From NCBI RefSeq assembly GCF_035222375.1, contig NW_026946366.1, forward strand, positions 310,001 to 374,000: a stretch of DNA of 64,000 nucleotides, written 5' to 3'. This document shows, one piece after another, positions 44,465 through 54,694 of this stretch (position 1 is its first letter; each line of letters opens with the position of its first letter). The translations under genes were made by a program, and so were the position numbers. The notes beneath the pieces were generated by a model, which made no database searches, was not told the origin of the DNA, and saw only the letters and a program-made list of their open reading frames with translations. Source of the stretch: Podospora pseudocomata. Lineage: Eukaryota; Ascomycota; Sordariomycetes; Sordariales; Podosporaceae.

Positions 44465-44854
44465 CTAAAACTCCTGCTCCTCCTGAAAAAACTGCCCAAA
44501 ACTTATAATCGTCCCATAAATCAACAACCCACCCACAATGCTCATCACCGCCGCCGCCGTGGCGATAATCCCGCTATGCGCCAGCACCACCGGGAGCGCG
44601 ATGCCCATCACGACCAAGAACCCGGTGCAGAACCGGCCCAGGTCGAGGATGGCGGCGCCCGAGCTCTCGACAAAGTCGTCGGGGTTGGCGCAGTGGGAGC
44701 ATATCCAGTTGGGCACCGGGGCGAGGACGTAGGTGGCGACGACGAGGAGGGGATGGTATTTGGAGTAGAGGGCGCAGGAGAGGATGACGAGGAGGAAGCC
44801 GAGGGCGAGGACGAAGGAGAGGGCTATGATTGTTTTTAGGCCGGCGGTGGGCAT
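44465..44854 (-). CDS. VPS55: Vps55 family endosomal membrane protein
   Basis: Single reverse-strand exon, 129 residues, starting MPTAGLKTIIALSFVLALGFLLVILSCALY. Four hydrophobic segments and the conserved middle PLLVVATYVLAPVPNWICSHCANPDDF...SSGAAILDLGRFCTGFLVVMGIALPVVLAHSG are the Vps55/OB-RGRP signature. Vps55 acts with Vps68 in late-endosome-to-vacuole transport. Length agrees with the family. Divergent from the PRE5 gene. Confidence 0.94.
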   Translation of the reverse strand: MPTAGLKTIIALSFVLALGFLLVILSCALYSKYHPLLVVATYVLAPVPNWICSHCANPDDFVESSGAAILDLGRFCTGFLVVMGIALPVVLAHSGIIATAAAVMSIVGGLLIYGTIISFGQFFQEEQEF

Positions 44855-45442
44855 TGTGACGGTTGGTTGGCTGAGGTGTGAGGCGGGGGGGGCTGGGGGT
44901 TGGGCGAGTGTATGTGTCGTTGCGATGGGATGACTGATTATGACCTGGCTGATACTAACAGGCCGTATCTCGAGTCGGTATCACTGGGTGCGGTCGTGTG
45001 CGATGACGGTGGCGTCAAAGAGTTTGAAGCTGTCTACGTGTGTTGGAGCTTGCTTGCGTTCTTGCCTGTGACCTGTGACGCCGACGCCGCGGACGGCTGG
45101 GTAGGTCAGCCTTGGCGGGCTCCCCTGTGCGGCTGGCAGGCGCTAACCCTGAATAAGACTAGTTCAGTATAAACCAAGGCCCGTGCTTTCCCCAAAAGCG
45201 GATAACGTACCTCTGCGGCAGGCGACGACGAAGCTAGGAGCTGCCTGGGGGAGTTGCTGAGGTAGCTGGGTGGGAGCTCGACCATCAACCACAAACACCG
45301 CCTTACCACACTGCAACTTGACGACCAGACCACAACCACTTTCTCTACCACCTTGATATAAAATCGAACCGTCAGGGTTGATCATAGAGACTTGAACTGC
45401 ACCTCGGATCAGACAAACAGCACAGTCGAACAGGCCGCCACC
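44855..45442. other. Divergent promoter region of VPS55 and PRE5
   Basis: Contains a G-rich run near 44881 and CGACGCC-like short repeats near 45080. No gene supported. Confidence 0.5.
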
Positions 45443-46415
45443 ATGTTCAGGAACAACTACGACAACGACTCGGTCACATTGTAAGTTGCTTGCTTGCTAT
45501 TGCTGCTGCGACTCGGGGCATCCCACCTTTTTGGTCAACATCGCTGACTGACACACTCTCTCTCACCAACCCAGCTCCCCACAGGGGCGGATATTCCAGG
45601 TCGAGTATGCAGCCGAAGCAGTTAAGCAGGGTTCAGTCGTAGTAGGAATCGCCAGCAAAACACACGCCGTCCTCGTAGCGATCAAGGTGCGTCCCCCCCA
45701 CCTTTTAACTAACACCTATCACATCTAACACTTCATGTCCTCCGCCTCCCCCCCCCTTTAGCGCAACGCAGAAGAACTCTCCTCGTACCAAAAGAAACTC
45801 TTCCCCATCGACGAGCACGTCGGCATCGCCATCGCCGGCCTCACCTCGGACGCCCGCGTCCTCTCCAACTTTATGAAGCAGCAATGCCTCGGCCACCGCC
45901 TCACCTACTCCCGCAACATGCCCATCCGCTCCCTCGTCGACATGATCGGCTCCAAAGCCCAGATCAACACGCAGCACTACGGAAAGCGCCCCTACGGCGT
46001 TGGTCTCCTCGTCGCCGGCGTGGACGATTCCGGCCCTCACCTCTTCGAATTTCAACCGTCGGGCATGACGGAGGAGATGATTGCCTTTGCCATTGGTGCC
46101 AGGTCCCAGATGGCGAGGACGTATCTCGAGAGAAACCTGGACAAGTTCAAGACCAGCACACGGGAGGAGCTGATTGAGCATGGGTTGAGGGCGCTGAAGG
46201 AGAGTTTGGTGCAGGATAGAGAGCTGACGGTGGAGAATACCAGTGTGGGTGTGGTGGGCTATGTCAAGGAGACGAAGAAGACGGAGCCGTTTCAGGTGTT
46301 TGATGGGCACGAGGTGCAGAGGTATTTGGAGCTGGTGGCGGATGATAAGAAGGAGGGGGGGCCTCAGGCGGCGACGGTGGAGGATGAGAGCACGGCGATG
46401 GATGTTGATGCGTAG
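45443..46415 (+). CDS. PRE5: 20S proteasome subunit alpha-6
   Basis: Three exons (45443-45480, 45575-45686, 45762-46415) encode 267 residues. The start [33 protein letters not shown] carries the proteasome alpha-type signature; the rest follows the alpha6/PSMA1 pattern ([49 protein letters not shown]). The C-terminal tail ends in acidic [10 protein letters not shown]. It forms one position of the outer ring of the 20S core. The first coding exon is only 12 codons plus two bases. Confidence 0.96.
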
Positions 46416-46750
46416 AGAGCAATAACGGCCGAGTTATTGTATGGAGGAATCCTGGCGCACTGAGGGAGGTCAGTCCGGAGTTCTTTGCTCGGTTGTTGGT
46501 ACAGATGCAAATACAGTTGTTGCAGTTGATTGCGCAGATGGAAATTGATGACCCTTTGTGGGTCGGGCTTTGTGATTATTATGCAGGCCCAGCGCTTTGG
46601 AAGAGATAGAGAAAGCACTTCTGAGCATGAAAAGCTACATCAGAGTCTGAGATGGGCCACTGATTTCGCCTGAGCGAAAGGAGTCTTGATTTATGATATT
46701 TTTGTTTTTTGGCCATTCCATCTAGTTTCTCCGTCCATCTACCACATTCC
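46416..46750. other. Convergent 3' region
   Basis: Between the stop of PRE5 and the stop of the LOG-family gene. No gene supported. Confidence 0.5.
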
Positions 46751-47512
46751 CTATTGCGAGCTCCAGTTCAACTTGAGCGCCGCATCTGACACCTTGTACT
46801 CTTCCAACGCCCTGATCGCCTCCTCTGCTGTCTTGGCCTCGACAAGGATGTTCTTGTTCCCACCGTGGATAAACCCCTCTTCTACGCTCTTGTTGATCCA
46901 CTGCCTGATGCCATCGTAGAAACCGTTGATGTTGAGAATGACAATTCCCTTGTTGTGAATGCCCAGCTGGTTCCACGTCATGGTCTCAAACAGCTCCTCC
47001 AAGGTACCGTACCCGCCTGCCAGGGCGACGAAACCGGAGCCTGGGCCACCGTTGAGGACCTCTTGGGCCATGAGGCGTTTTCGGGTGTGCATGTCGGGGA
47101 CGATGGTTGTCCGGCCGAAGACTGTCTCTTCCGGGACTGTCAGGGAGGAGGTGGAGGAGGTATGGGGACGGGAGGAAGGGTTGGACGGGTCGGGGATGGT
47201 GGAGGAGTAGTTTGCGTCGCGCTCGTAGCGGACGAGGGCTTCAGGGATTATGCCGTGGACTGAGTCCGGTCCGGAGAGGGAGACGAGGGTACGGGCTACT
47301 TCGCCCATTAGGCCTACTGTGCCGCCTCCGTAGACTGGAGATTTTTTGTTAGGACTGGAGAGAGTCAAAGGGAGGCGGGGGAGGTACCTAGTTGGATGTT
47401 GTTTTTGGCCATTTCTCTTGCGAGTGAGCGGGCGGCTTCGACGTAGATGGGGTTGAAGCCTGGGGAGGCGCCGCAGTAGACGCAAATTTTTGTGCGCTTG
47501 GGGGTGGTTTCG

Positions 47513-47544
<32 letters not shown>

Positions 47545-47562
47545 GGCGCCGTTTGATTCCAT
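46751..47562 (-). CDS. LOG-family (lysine-decarboxylase-like) nucleotide hydrolase
   Basis: Two reverse-strand exons (47562-47388 and 47334-46751) give 252 residues. The Rossmann motif KICVYCGASPGFNPIYVEAARSLA and VYGGGTVGLMGEVA, the MHTRKRLM segment and the AGGYGTLEELFE motif (in place of the common PGGYGTLEE) place it in the LOG group, whose plant and bacterial members release active cytokinins from riboside monophosphates. Residues 8-18 are 11 consecutive Asn encoded by a triplet repeat (47512-47544), which lies between the start and the domain and is probably a disordered head. Fungal substrate is unknown. The ATG at 47562 was chosen over a TTG upstream. Confidence 0.9.
47512..47544. repeat. 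(GTT)11 triplet repeat inside the LOG gene
   Basis: Eleven GTT units, read as AAC (Asn) on the coding strand. It lies in the variable N-terminal part of the protein. Confidence 0.9.
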
Positions 47563-49552
47563 GATGGGCGAGTTGTGGCGTTTACGAGGGGATTTGTTGG
47601 TGGTAAGGCGCAAAGAAGATTAGATGGGACGGCGGGCTGGTATGGAAGGGGTGGTGTATACAAGTCCAACTGTGAGCTGTCGTCTGAGTCACTCGGGATA
47701 AGCAAGTTGACTGGAAGCAACCTGGAGGATTTATTATGCGCTTCTGGGAAAGAGTCCGAGGATCCCCTGGTTGATGACGCTCGGCGAACCTCTAAACAAG
47801 GGCGGTTGCTGGTGAGAGTAGTGGAGTTGGTTCTTATTTAAACGAATTGGAATTGTAAGACAAGATGTAGAAGGTGGCAGTCAAAGGGAGGCTCAGTGAG
47901 ATTGTCGTCGAGGCGAAGATAATAGACCCGAGCAAAGCACCGTTCTGGGTAACTAGGAAGAAATGAACAGCGAGACTGGGATGATACTTATATATGTTTG
48001 AACATGAGAGACACAACTCGGTCGACATGGACCTGAAAGGCAACTCGCGGGATTGAGCGACCTGTTGGCCGTGAACGTGGACCTTTGATGAAGCCAGATG
48101 TGGGCCAGATGTATGACATAACGGCGGCTCGTCTTTGACGAATCGAACGGCGCCGAACACCACACGAGCTTCACAAGGCCAAATCATGGGATTGGGAATT
48201 CCCCAATATAGAGATAAAATGGCCAAACGTGGCAGTCACGAGATGGCACCGTTGTCCTATCAAACTTGATGCTAGTTTTGTCGTTGTACACTGATTCGTC
48301 GGGTCCCAGACTACCTCAACTTACTTGTCTTCACAAGTCTTCATCGATGAATGGAGGGGTTCAATGGCCGGTGGAGGGGCGGGCGGTGCCGTGGGGCAAG
48401 ATTCGGGCGGTGAGAGCTCCCCTTGGTCTGTGCATAAGCTTTCCGGACAGGCAGTTGATGGCCCCACTTTATTTTGGCGATACAAATTGTGGTTGACTCA
48501 ATTGCAGCGAACTCTCACTCTCTTTCTTTTTTTCTTCTGCGTGAAGCCTCGTCCTCTTCAACGCTGCGTTTCTATGCGACAAACGGAAAGTCTTGTTCAC
48601 ACACGACTTTCGACCTCTTCGGAGGATCCTTTACGCATATGAGAAATTCGGAGAATCTGCTTCACACCAGTTCGTCCGTCCCACAGCCTTCCTCGGAGGG
48701 TTGTGTCGATGGGTTGCGAGCTCTGCCGGTGACGGCTTGACGCAACTCTGCGTCTGTAATTGGCATCAGAAAAGCAGGGCCCAGGAGAGGCTGCTTCGGC
48801 GGTTTTCTTGCTGGTGTCCCTCTGGGAGAGTCATTACGAAGCTTGTGAGAAAATCACTTGAGTGCAATACGCGGCGTGTGGCTGTCTCTCTTCGGACGGG
48901 CAGCCTCATCCTTCGATTCCGATTACTCTGTTGAGGACGAGGCTTCACCACCTTTTTTTTTTCTTCAGGTAAGCAGTTGTTTCTATCCTCGATGTTCGGA
49001 ATACTACTAACGAAACTCGATGCTGTTGGCATCATATGACCAGGATTTGGGACCTTCGGCAGACGCTGGAAATACCCGACAAGCTCCTGTATAAGGGAGC
49101 GTCAAGCCTCGCAGCTGAGGCTGATGAAGATATCCGTCACATCATGGACTTTTGACTGTCTTGGTATCCGATAGCTTTACCATAACCCCTAATAAAAGAT
49201 GAACTTCAAATGCCCTGTCTTATTCTTGATATGTGCCTCAAGTGAAACAAACAAAACAGCACCTTGTTGAAATATGTGGGGTGCATGGACCCCCACCCAG
49301 CCTCGGGAGCTGCCGTGGAACCGTGGCCTCGTCCCTGACTTTGATTTGCAGCGCCGGCCGGCCGGCCACTTCAGTGATCCAGGGCTTGGAATTACGCCAC
49401 GACGCTAGACACAAAGCGCAACGTCCGTCTCGGAAAACGTGCCCTTTGCAAAGACGACGTTTTTTTTTTTCTTTGGATTTTTCTTGTCCTTATTTCCAAA
49501 CGTCTTCCCATATGAACTAAAGTCAACTCCGGAATCAATAAAATCGCCCAAG
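47563..49552. other. Long divergent intergenic region, about 2 kb
   Basis: No gene supported. It is the largest gap in the window. Open frames up to 130 codons appear on both strands but none has a recognisable motif. It should hold the promoters of the LOG and CLPTM1-like genes and perhaps a long leader. Confidence 0.5.
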
Positions 49553-51457
49553 ATGCCGGAACCCGTCGCGGCAGCAGGCGCTGAGCCTGCTCGCCAGGAG
49601 GAGCAAGGCGTAGGTTGATATGCTACCCAACGGCTGGCTGTCTTTGACCATGTTCACTAACAATGGCTCCAGCAATCGATGCTCATGAAAATATTCCAAG
49701 GTCTTGCGATGTGGATGGCCATGCAGTTTGTTATGAAACAGTTCACAGGAGGCGGCCAAAAGACCACGTCTGTCACCAACGCCGACGGACAGGTAGTCCA
49801 AGTCGCAACTGGTGCCATACCACCATACCATGAGCGCCCACGACAGCTGAACGACGGAGCTGTCTACAGCCATATTCCCCAATCCATCGCCCCAATCTGG
49901 CCAGACAACAGCGCCGTCGATATCATCGTTACCGTTTCCCCGTCATTCGTTGCTGAGCCTCTCGACAAGCTACCCAAGGACACCATTGTCTTTCAGGAGA
50001 AGGGGTTCAGGATTGGCAACTGGAGCGACACAAGAGTTGCCGAGGGAACTATCAATGTGCCAGTTCCTGTTCAGAAAAACGGCACTCTCTGGGGACACTT
50101 TTACATTGGATTGTCCGGCGCCCCTCTCGATCCGACTCGGCGCAATTACGATCCTGGTGCTGCTTATCACTTTGTTCACCCTCTGACACAGTACATCCCC
50201 AAGAAGAAGGAGTCCAAGACGAGGAACTTGCTATCTGACAATGCCGAGGTGGAGGAAGTCGTGGTGGAGGATGAACCCGAGCAGGCTGGCCCGATTGTCG
50301 CCAACTACTACCACCCCAACGTGTCGCTGTCCTTCATCCCTGGTAGCGGCACGTTTTCGTTTCCTCAGGCTCATCCAGCTATTCGCCAGTATATCCGTCT
50401 CGAGGCAACAGGTGCCCGTGACGGAACTGGCCAGAATGGATGGTACTACCCCATCCTCTTCGTCAACACCTTCTGGCAGCTCAAGTCCAAGATGACCATC
50501 GTGAACGAGACCGTGACCACTTTGCCCATCCGCATTGACCTCAACAACCTGGCCGACTGGAAGTTCAAGCTCATGGCCCCCATTGAGACGAACAGCAAGG
50601 AACAAGCTCGCCAGGCGGCCTGGGGAGGCGGCATGTCAGCCGGTGGTGGCGACGGCAGCGAGATCGAGATGGTCAAGGAGATCTTCATGGACACCAACCC
50701 CATCCTCCTCTGCGTCACCATCATCGTCAGCATCGCGCACATGATCCTCGAGACTTTGGCTTTCGGCTCTGATATCGCCCATTACCGCAAGAAGAAGGAC
50801 AATGTTGGTATTTCCGTCAGATCCATCCTCGCCAACGTCTTCATGCAAACCGTCATTTTTCTCTACTTGATCGACCAATCCCAAAACACCTCCTGGATGA
50901 TCCTCGGAGGCCAAGGCGTTGGCATCCTGATCGAACTCTGGAAAATCACCACCGTCGTCAACGTCCGCGTCCGCGCCTCCCCCAACTCCCTCATCCCTTA
51001 CCGCATCTCCTTTGAAGACAAGCACAAGCTCAGCACCACGGAGCAAAAGACTAAAGAGTACGACGAGATCGCCTTCAAGTACATGTACATGGCCGGCGTG
51101 CCTCTCCTCCTCGCCTACGCGGTTTATTCCCTGGTGTATGAAACCCACAAGTCGTGGTACAGCTACATCATCGCCACGCTTGTCGGTTCGGTCTACGCCT
51201 ATGGGTTCTTGATGATGCTGCCGAGCTTGTATATCAACTACAGACTGAAAAGCGTGGCGCACATGCCGGGTAAGGCGATGATGTACAAATTTTTGAACAC
51301 GTTTATTGATGACTTGTTTGCGTTTACGATCAAGATGCCGTTTCTGCATCGGTTGGCGACCTTGAGGGATGATGTGATTTTCTTTATTTATATTTATCAG
51401 AGGTGGGTGTACAAGGTTGATTATACCAGGGTCAACGAGTTTGGTCAGGGGGGTGAT

Positions 51458-51488
<31 letters not shown>

Positions 51489-51610
51489 GGGCCAAGATGA
51501 TTGAGGAGAAGAAGAAGGAAGGGGAGGTTGTGGAGGAGCCGAAGGAGGAGAAGGAGGCGGTTAAAGTGACGGGGGCTGAGAAGAAGGGGAAGGCGACCAA
51601 GAGGAAATGA
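49553..51610 (+). CDS. CLPTM1 family membrane protein
   Basis: Two exons (49553-49609 and 49673-51610) encode 664 residues. The N-terminal hydrophobic helix (MLMKIFQGLAMWMAMQFVMKQF), the luminal beta-rich part (IVFQEKGFRIGNW, WGHFYIGLSGAPLDP) and the C-terminal membrane helices (PILLCVTIIVSIAHMILETLAFGSDI, near residue 361; YMAGVPLLLAYAVYSLVYE; IATLVGSVYAYGFLMMLPSL) match CLPTM1/CLPTM1L. Conserved FGSDIAHYRKK, NTFIDDLFAFTIKMPFLHRLA and DDVIFFIYIYQRWVYKVD are present. The C-terminal 60 residues are a Glu/Lys tail. Human CLPTM1L acts as a glucosaminylphosphatidylinositol flippase, and CLPTM1 retains GABA-A receptor in the ER; the fungal role is not shown. Confidence 0.93.
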
Positions 51611-51905
51611 GGTGTTGCCATGGGAGTGGAGGTTGCTGGTGTGTAATTACGTAGATTTTAGCATTACATGAATTCATGTCAAAACATGGGCAAAATAGGG
51701 AGAACCGAGGTGATCTCATGACCATTGTAAACCCTTAATATTCACATGTTAGCCCCCAAGCTCTGTTTGCCTAGCCAGTTGCTCGCATGCCTTTGCTCAT
51801 ATTTATACATATTCAAACATGTCGCTTTCCCAATAACTCCAAATGCTCACGTCCATCCGCCTCATTAGTTCCAATACATCTCCCCCTTCCCGCAGTGCTT
51901 ACCCC

Positions 51906-52630
51906 CTAGAAAAACCTCCACCAGACAAAAATCAATATAAACAACCCCAACCCGGCAAAAGGCCCATACTGCTTCAGCATCAAATCCCAATTGATCCTCA
52001 CGGCCGCCTTGCGATACTTTGCGCTATCATCCCTCAACCTACTGCTCAACTCGCCCATCCTCTCCAGGCTGTCCCCCCGATACAGCAAATCCTCAATATT
52101 CTTGGTCATGAACTTTGTCACGTCCCTCAGCTCATCATTGAGCTTGTCCAGGTTCTGCGTCGCCCTCGCGTCAGAATAGGTAGCTTTTGTCCGGCTGATG
52201 AAGGTGTCAAACTCCATAAAGGCGTAGGGGCGGAGGATGGTGGACATGAGCTGCTGCTGGGGGTAGGTGGTGGAGAACTCGGTGGCGAGGTCGGAGAGGT
52301 AGGTGAAGGCGAGCTTGCGGGGGTAGGAGGCGTCGGTGATGGTGAGGTAGACGATGTCGGACTGGAGGAGGTAGTGGATTGTGTAGGCGCCTGACGAGAT
52401 GCTGGCTTGGGGGTTGGAAGTGCGGGTTAGGCGGCGGAGGATGAGCTTGATTTGGGATTTTACTTCGGCTAGGTCGGGGGGGTCGGAGGGGGAGGTGTCT
52501 GTTGAGGCGCAGAGCATTACTCCTATTTGGGGGAGGAGGTGAAGGTTAGTTGATGAAGGGGGGGGGGGAAGGGAGGGGGAAAAGGGGGGAACGGACCGTC
52601 TATGCGGGCGATTTGGGTTGAGCGGATCAT
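51906..52630 (-). CDS. SEC22: R-SNARE Sec22
   Basis: Two reverse-strand exons (52630-52597 and 52522-51906) give 216 residues from MIRSTQIARIDG to a C-terminal membrane anchor (GLGLFILIFVWWRFF). The longin domain (about 1-120) and the SNARE motif around NLDKLNDELRDVTKFMTKNIEDLLYRGDSLERM with the arginine layer are clear. The donor after exon 1 is GTCCGT, not the usual GTRNGT, but the join gives DG-VMLCAS, matching Sec22 sequences. Acts in ER-Golgi transport. A long GAG/GTG repeat lies directly upstream of the start codon. Confidence 0.93.
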
Positions 52631-53479
52631 TTTGATTTGAGGAGGAGGAGGAGGAGGAGGAGGAGGAGGAGGAGGAGGAGGTGGTGGTGGTGGTGGTGGT
52701 GGTGGTGGTGCGGGTGGTGAAGATGTTTGGCTTGGTATTGCGGCTGCTGATGCTGGTCGCAAAGGTGTCAAAGACCAGCCAGGTTACCTTTGGGCAGGCG
52801 CAAGTGTACGTGGCTTTTTTGGTTGGAGAGGTGTCGTCCTTCAGCTTCGGCTCCGGGGCTTGTTGCAGCGGGTCGGTAAAGAGCAATACACTAGGGAGGC
52901 ACGGGCGGGTATCTGAATTGACTGAAAGAAGAGATGGAGCAAGTGTCATCCCAAGCCCTGTTTGCTGACGTGCTACGGTAAGTTGTCAATGATGCAAATG
53001 TCTTGCAGAGACAGGGGCAGCTAGCTGTAGGGGAGAAGCTGCGGCATGTGTGCAAGGCTGACCAATTATAAAAAAGAAGTTGCTGTGGTAATCGGCAATC
53101 TGCTCCACTATGAATAATGCACCTGCCTGATGCCACAGCCTTGTAATACACCCACGTTCACCTTCCGTTTACTCTGTCAGTGGGAACGACGTGTTTCTCC
53201 GCCTTTCGACTTTGCCCGTTGGCTTTCCCTCTTCTCACACAAACACCAGACAACATTGCCAGCCCAGGTCATATTACAGCAGCACATACAGTACCGAGTA
53301 TCCAAGAGTCTCTTACTCGCTTGTTATGTAACAAACATCGCATCGTTGACCACCCACCATCCTCCAATCTTTTTTTTTAAAATTACTTTTGATCCCAGCC
53401 ACGACCGGATCCGGCGCCCAAAAGCCCCCAGAGAAACCTAAACCATCATTCCAGTATTTATTTGGAGCTATCAGCAACG
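52631..53479. other. Divergent promoter region of SEC22 and the ASX-domain gene
   Basis: Contains the triplet repeat at 52639-52710 and no supported gene beyond that. Confidence 0.5.
52639..52710. repeat. (GAG)14-(GTG)10 repeat upstream of SEC22
   Basis: About 14 GAG triplets followed by about 10 GTG triplets. On the SEC22 strand it is CAC/CTC-rich and lies about 10 bases before the ATG. Confidence 0.88.
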
Positions 53480-54640
53480 ATGGGTGACTCTAGCTCTGGT
53501 GCGCTAAGGGCCCTGTCGAAGAGTCCTGATGTCCAAAGCCCCGGGGCCGCGCCCAAGGGTCCTGAAAACACGCCCTATCGAGACTTCGATCGCGAAATCC
53601 CGGATTCTCAAGAGGATGATGACGACGGCGGTTATGCTGACTACTCTCGAGCCACAAGAGGCTCCCATAAGCGTAGAAGCTGTGACGAGCCTCTGGTTTC
53701 AAGGTCTAAGAAGGCCAAGACTGCTGCTCAGTCCAGGGCGGGGCTTAAGAGAGCCCGTAAATTCCAACACCCGCAAGTTTGGGGAAAGAATTCAGGTCTC
53801 TTGCAGCTGCGCAACGGCAATGCCCTTCGCGTACGTATACCTTGACACCACGAATTCCGCGCTGAGGCTGACCCTATTTTGCCAAAGGATTTGTTGTTGG
53901 CTCCTGGATCATGGAACCGTTTGGGCGAGGCCGATCGCCAGACCATCTTGGCCAAATTGCCCAACGGATACCAGCTTGACGGGAAACCCGATGTTGCATC
54001 TCTGACAAACGACAACAACTTTCGCGACGACTGCTCGCAATACTACAACAGCATCCGGGACGGCCATCTAACTGAGAATTGGCTTACCAAGGCATGGAAA
54101 GCCCACTACAAAGATGTGCGCGGCGATTTCAAGAAGCATCTTTTCAATGCGTTCATGGACAACTTCATGGAGGATGCTTCTGAGAAGCCCAAGAGGGTCG
54201 ACAAGGGAACGGGCAACAAATTGGGAACTGAATCCAGCAAGAAGACGGAAACGGAGACCAGCAAGAAGCCGGACGCAGAGTCGAACAAGAAAGCAGACAC
54301 AGAGTCTAGCAAGGAAGCCGACACAGATTCCAGCATGAAGACGGACACAGATTCCAGCAAGAAGATGGACACCGAGACCAGCAAGAAGCCGGAAGCAGAA
54401 TCGAACAAGAAAGCAGACACAGAGTCTAACAAGGAGGCCGACACCGAGACCAGCAAGAAGACGGACACCGAGACCAGCAAGCAGCCGGACGCAGAGTCGA
54501 ACAAGAAAGCAGACACAGAGTCTAGCAAGGAGACCGAAGCTGAGGCCAGCAAGAAGGCTGATGACGAACTGGCGCCGGCTGGTGATAACAAAACACAAGA
54601 TGCCACTGGCAAAGCTCCTTCGCCCAAGGCCACTGACTAG
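53480..54640 (+). CDS. ASX-homology (DEUBAD-like) domain protein
   Basis: Two exons (53480-53830, 53888-54640) encode 367 residues. The first 100 are disordered with a basic patch (SHKRRSCDEP, SRSKKAKTAAQSRAGLKRARKF). Residues about 118-215 resemble the fungal ASX/DEUBAD-like domain: LLLAPGSWNRLGEADRQTILAKLP, PDVASLTNDNNFRDDCSQYYNSIRDGHLTENWLTKAWKAHYKDVRGDFKKHL. In animals such domains bind the deubiquitinase BAP1. Residues about 235-340 are a run of short imperfect repeats such as TDTESSKK and ADTESNKE. The frame stops at TAG (54638-54640), yet the same frame stays open to 56746, so this may be the first part of a longer protein. The intron (GTACGT...CAAAG) is consistent. Confidence 0.75.
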
Positions 54641-54694
54641 AATAAGGGGCCGAAGCGAAACCCGCCTCGCGCCGTGAAGCGCACACGAGACGAG

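Noticed and set aside
49341-49370. GCCGGCCGGCCGGCC palindrome-like patch
   Set aside because: Short GC-rich self-complementary sequence in a promoter; no sign of a hairpin terminator or element end.
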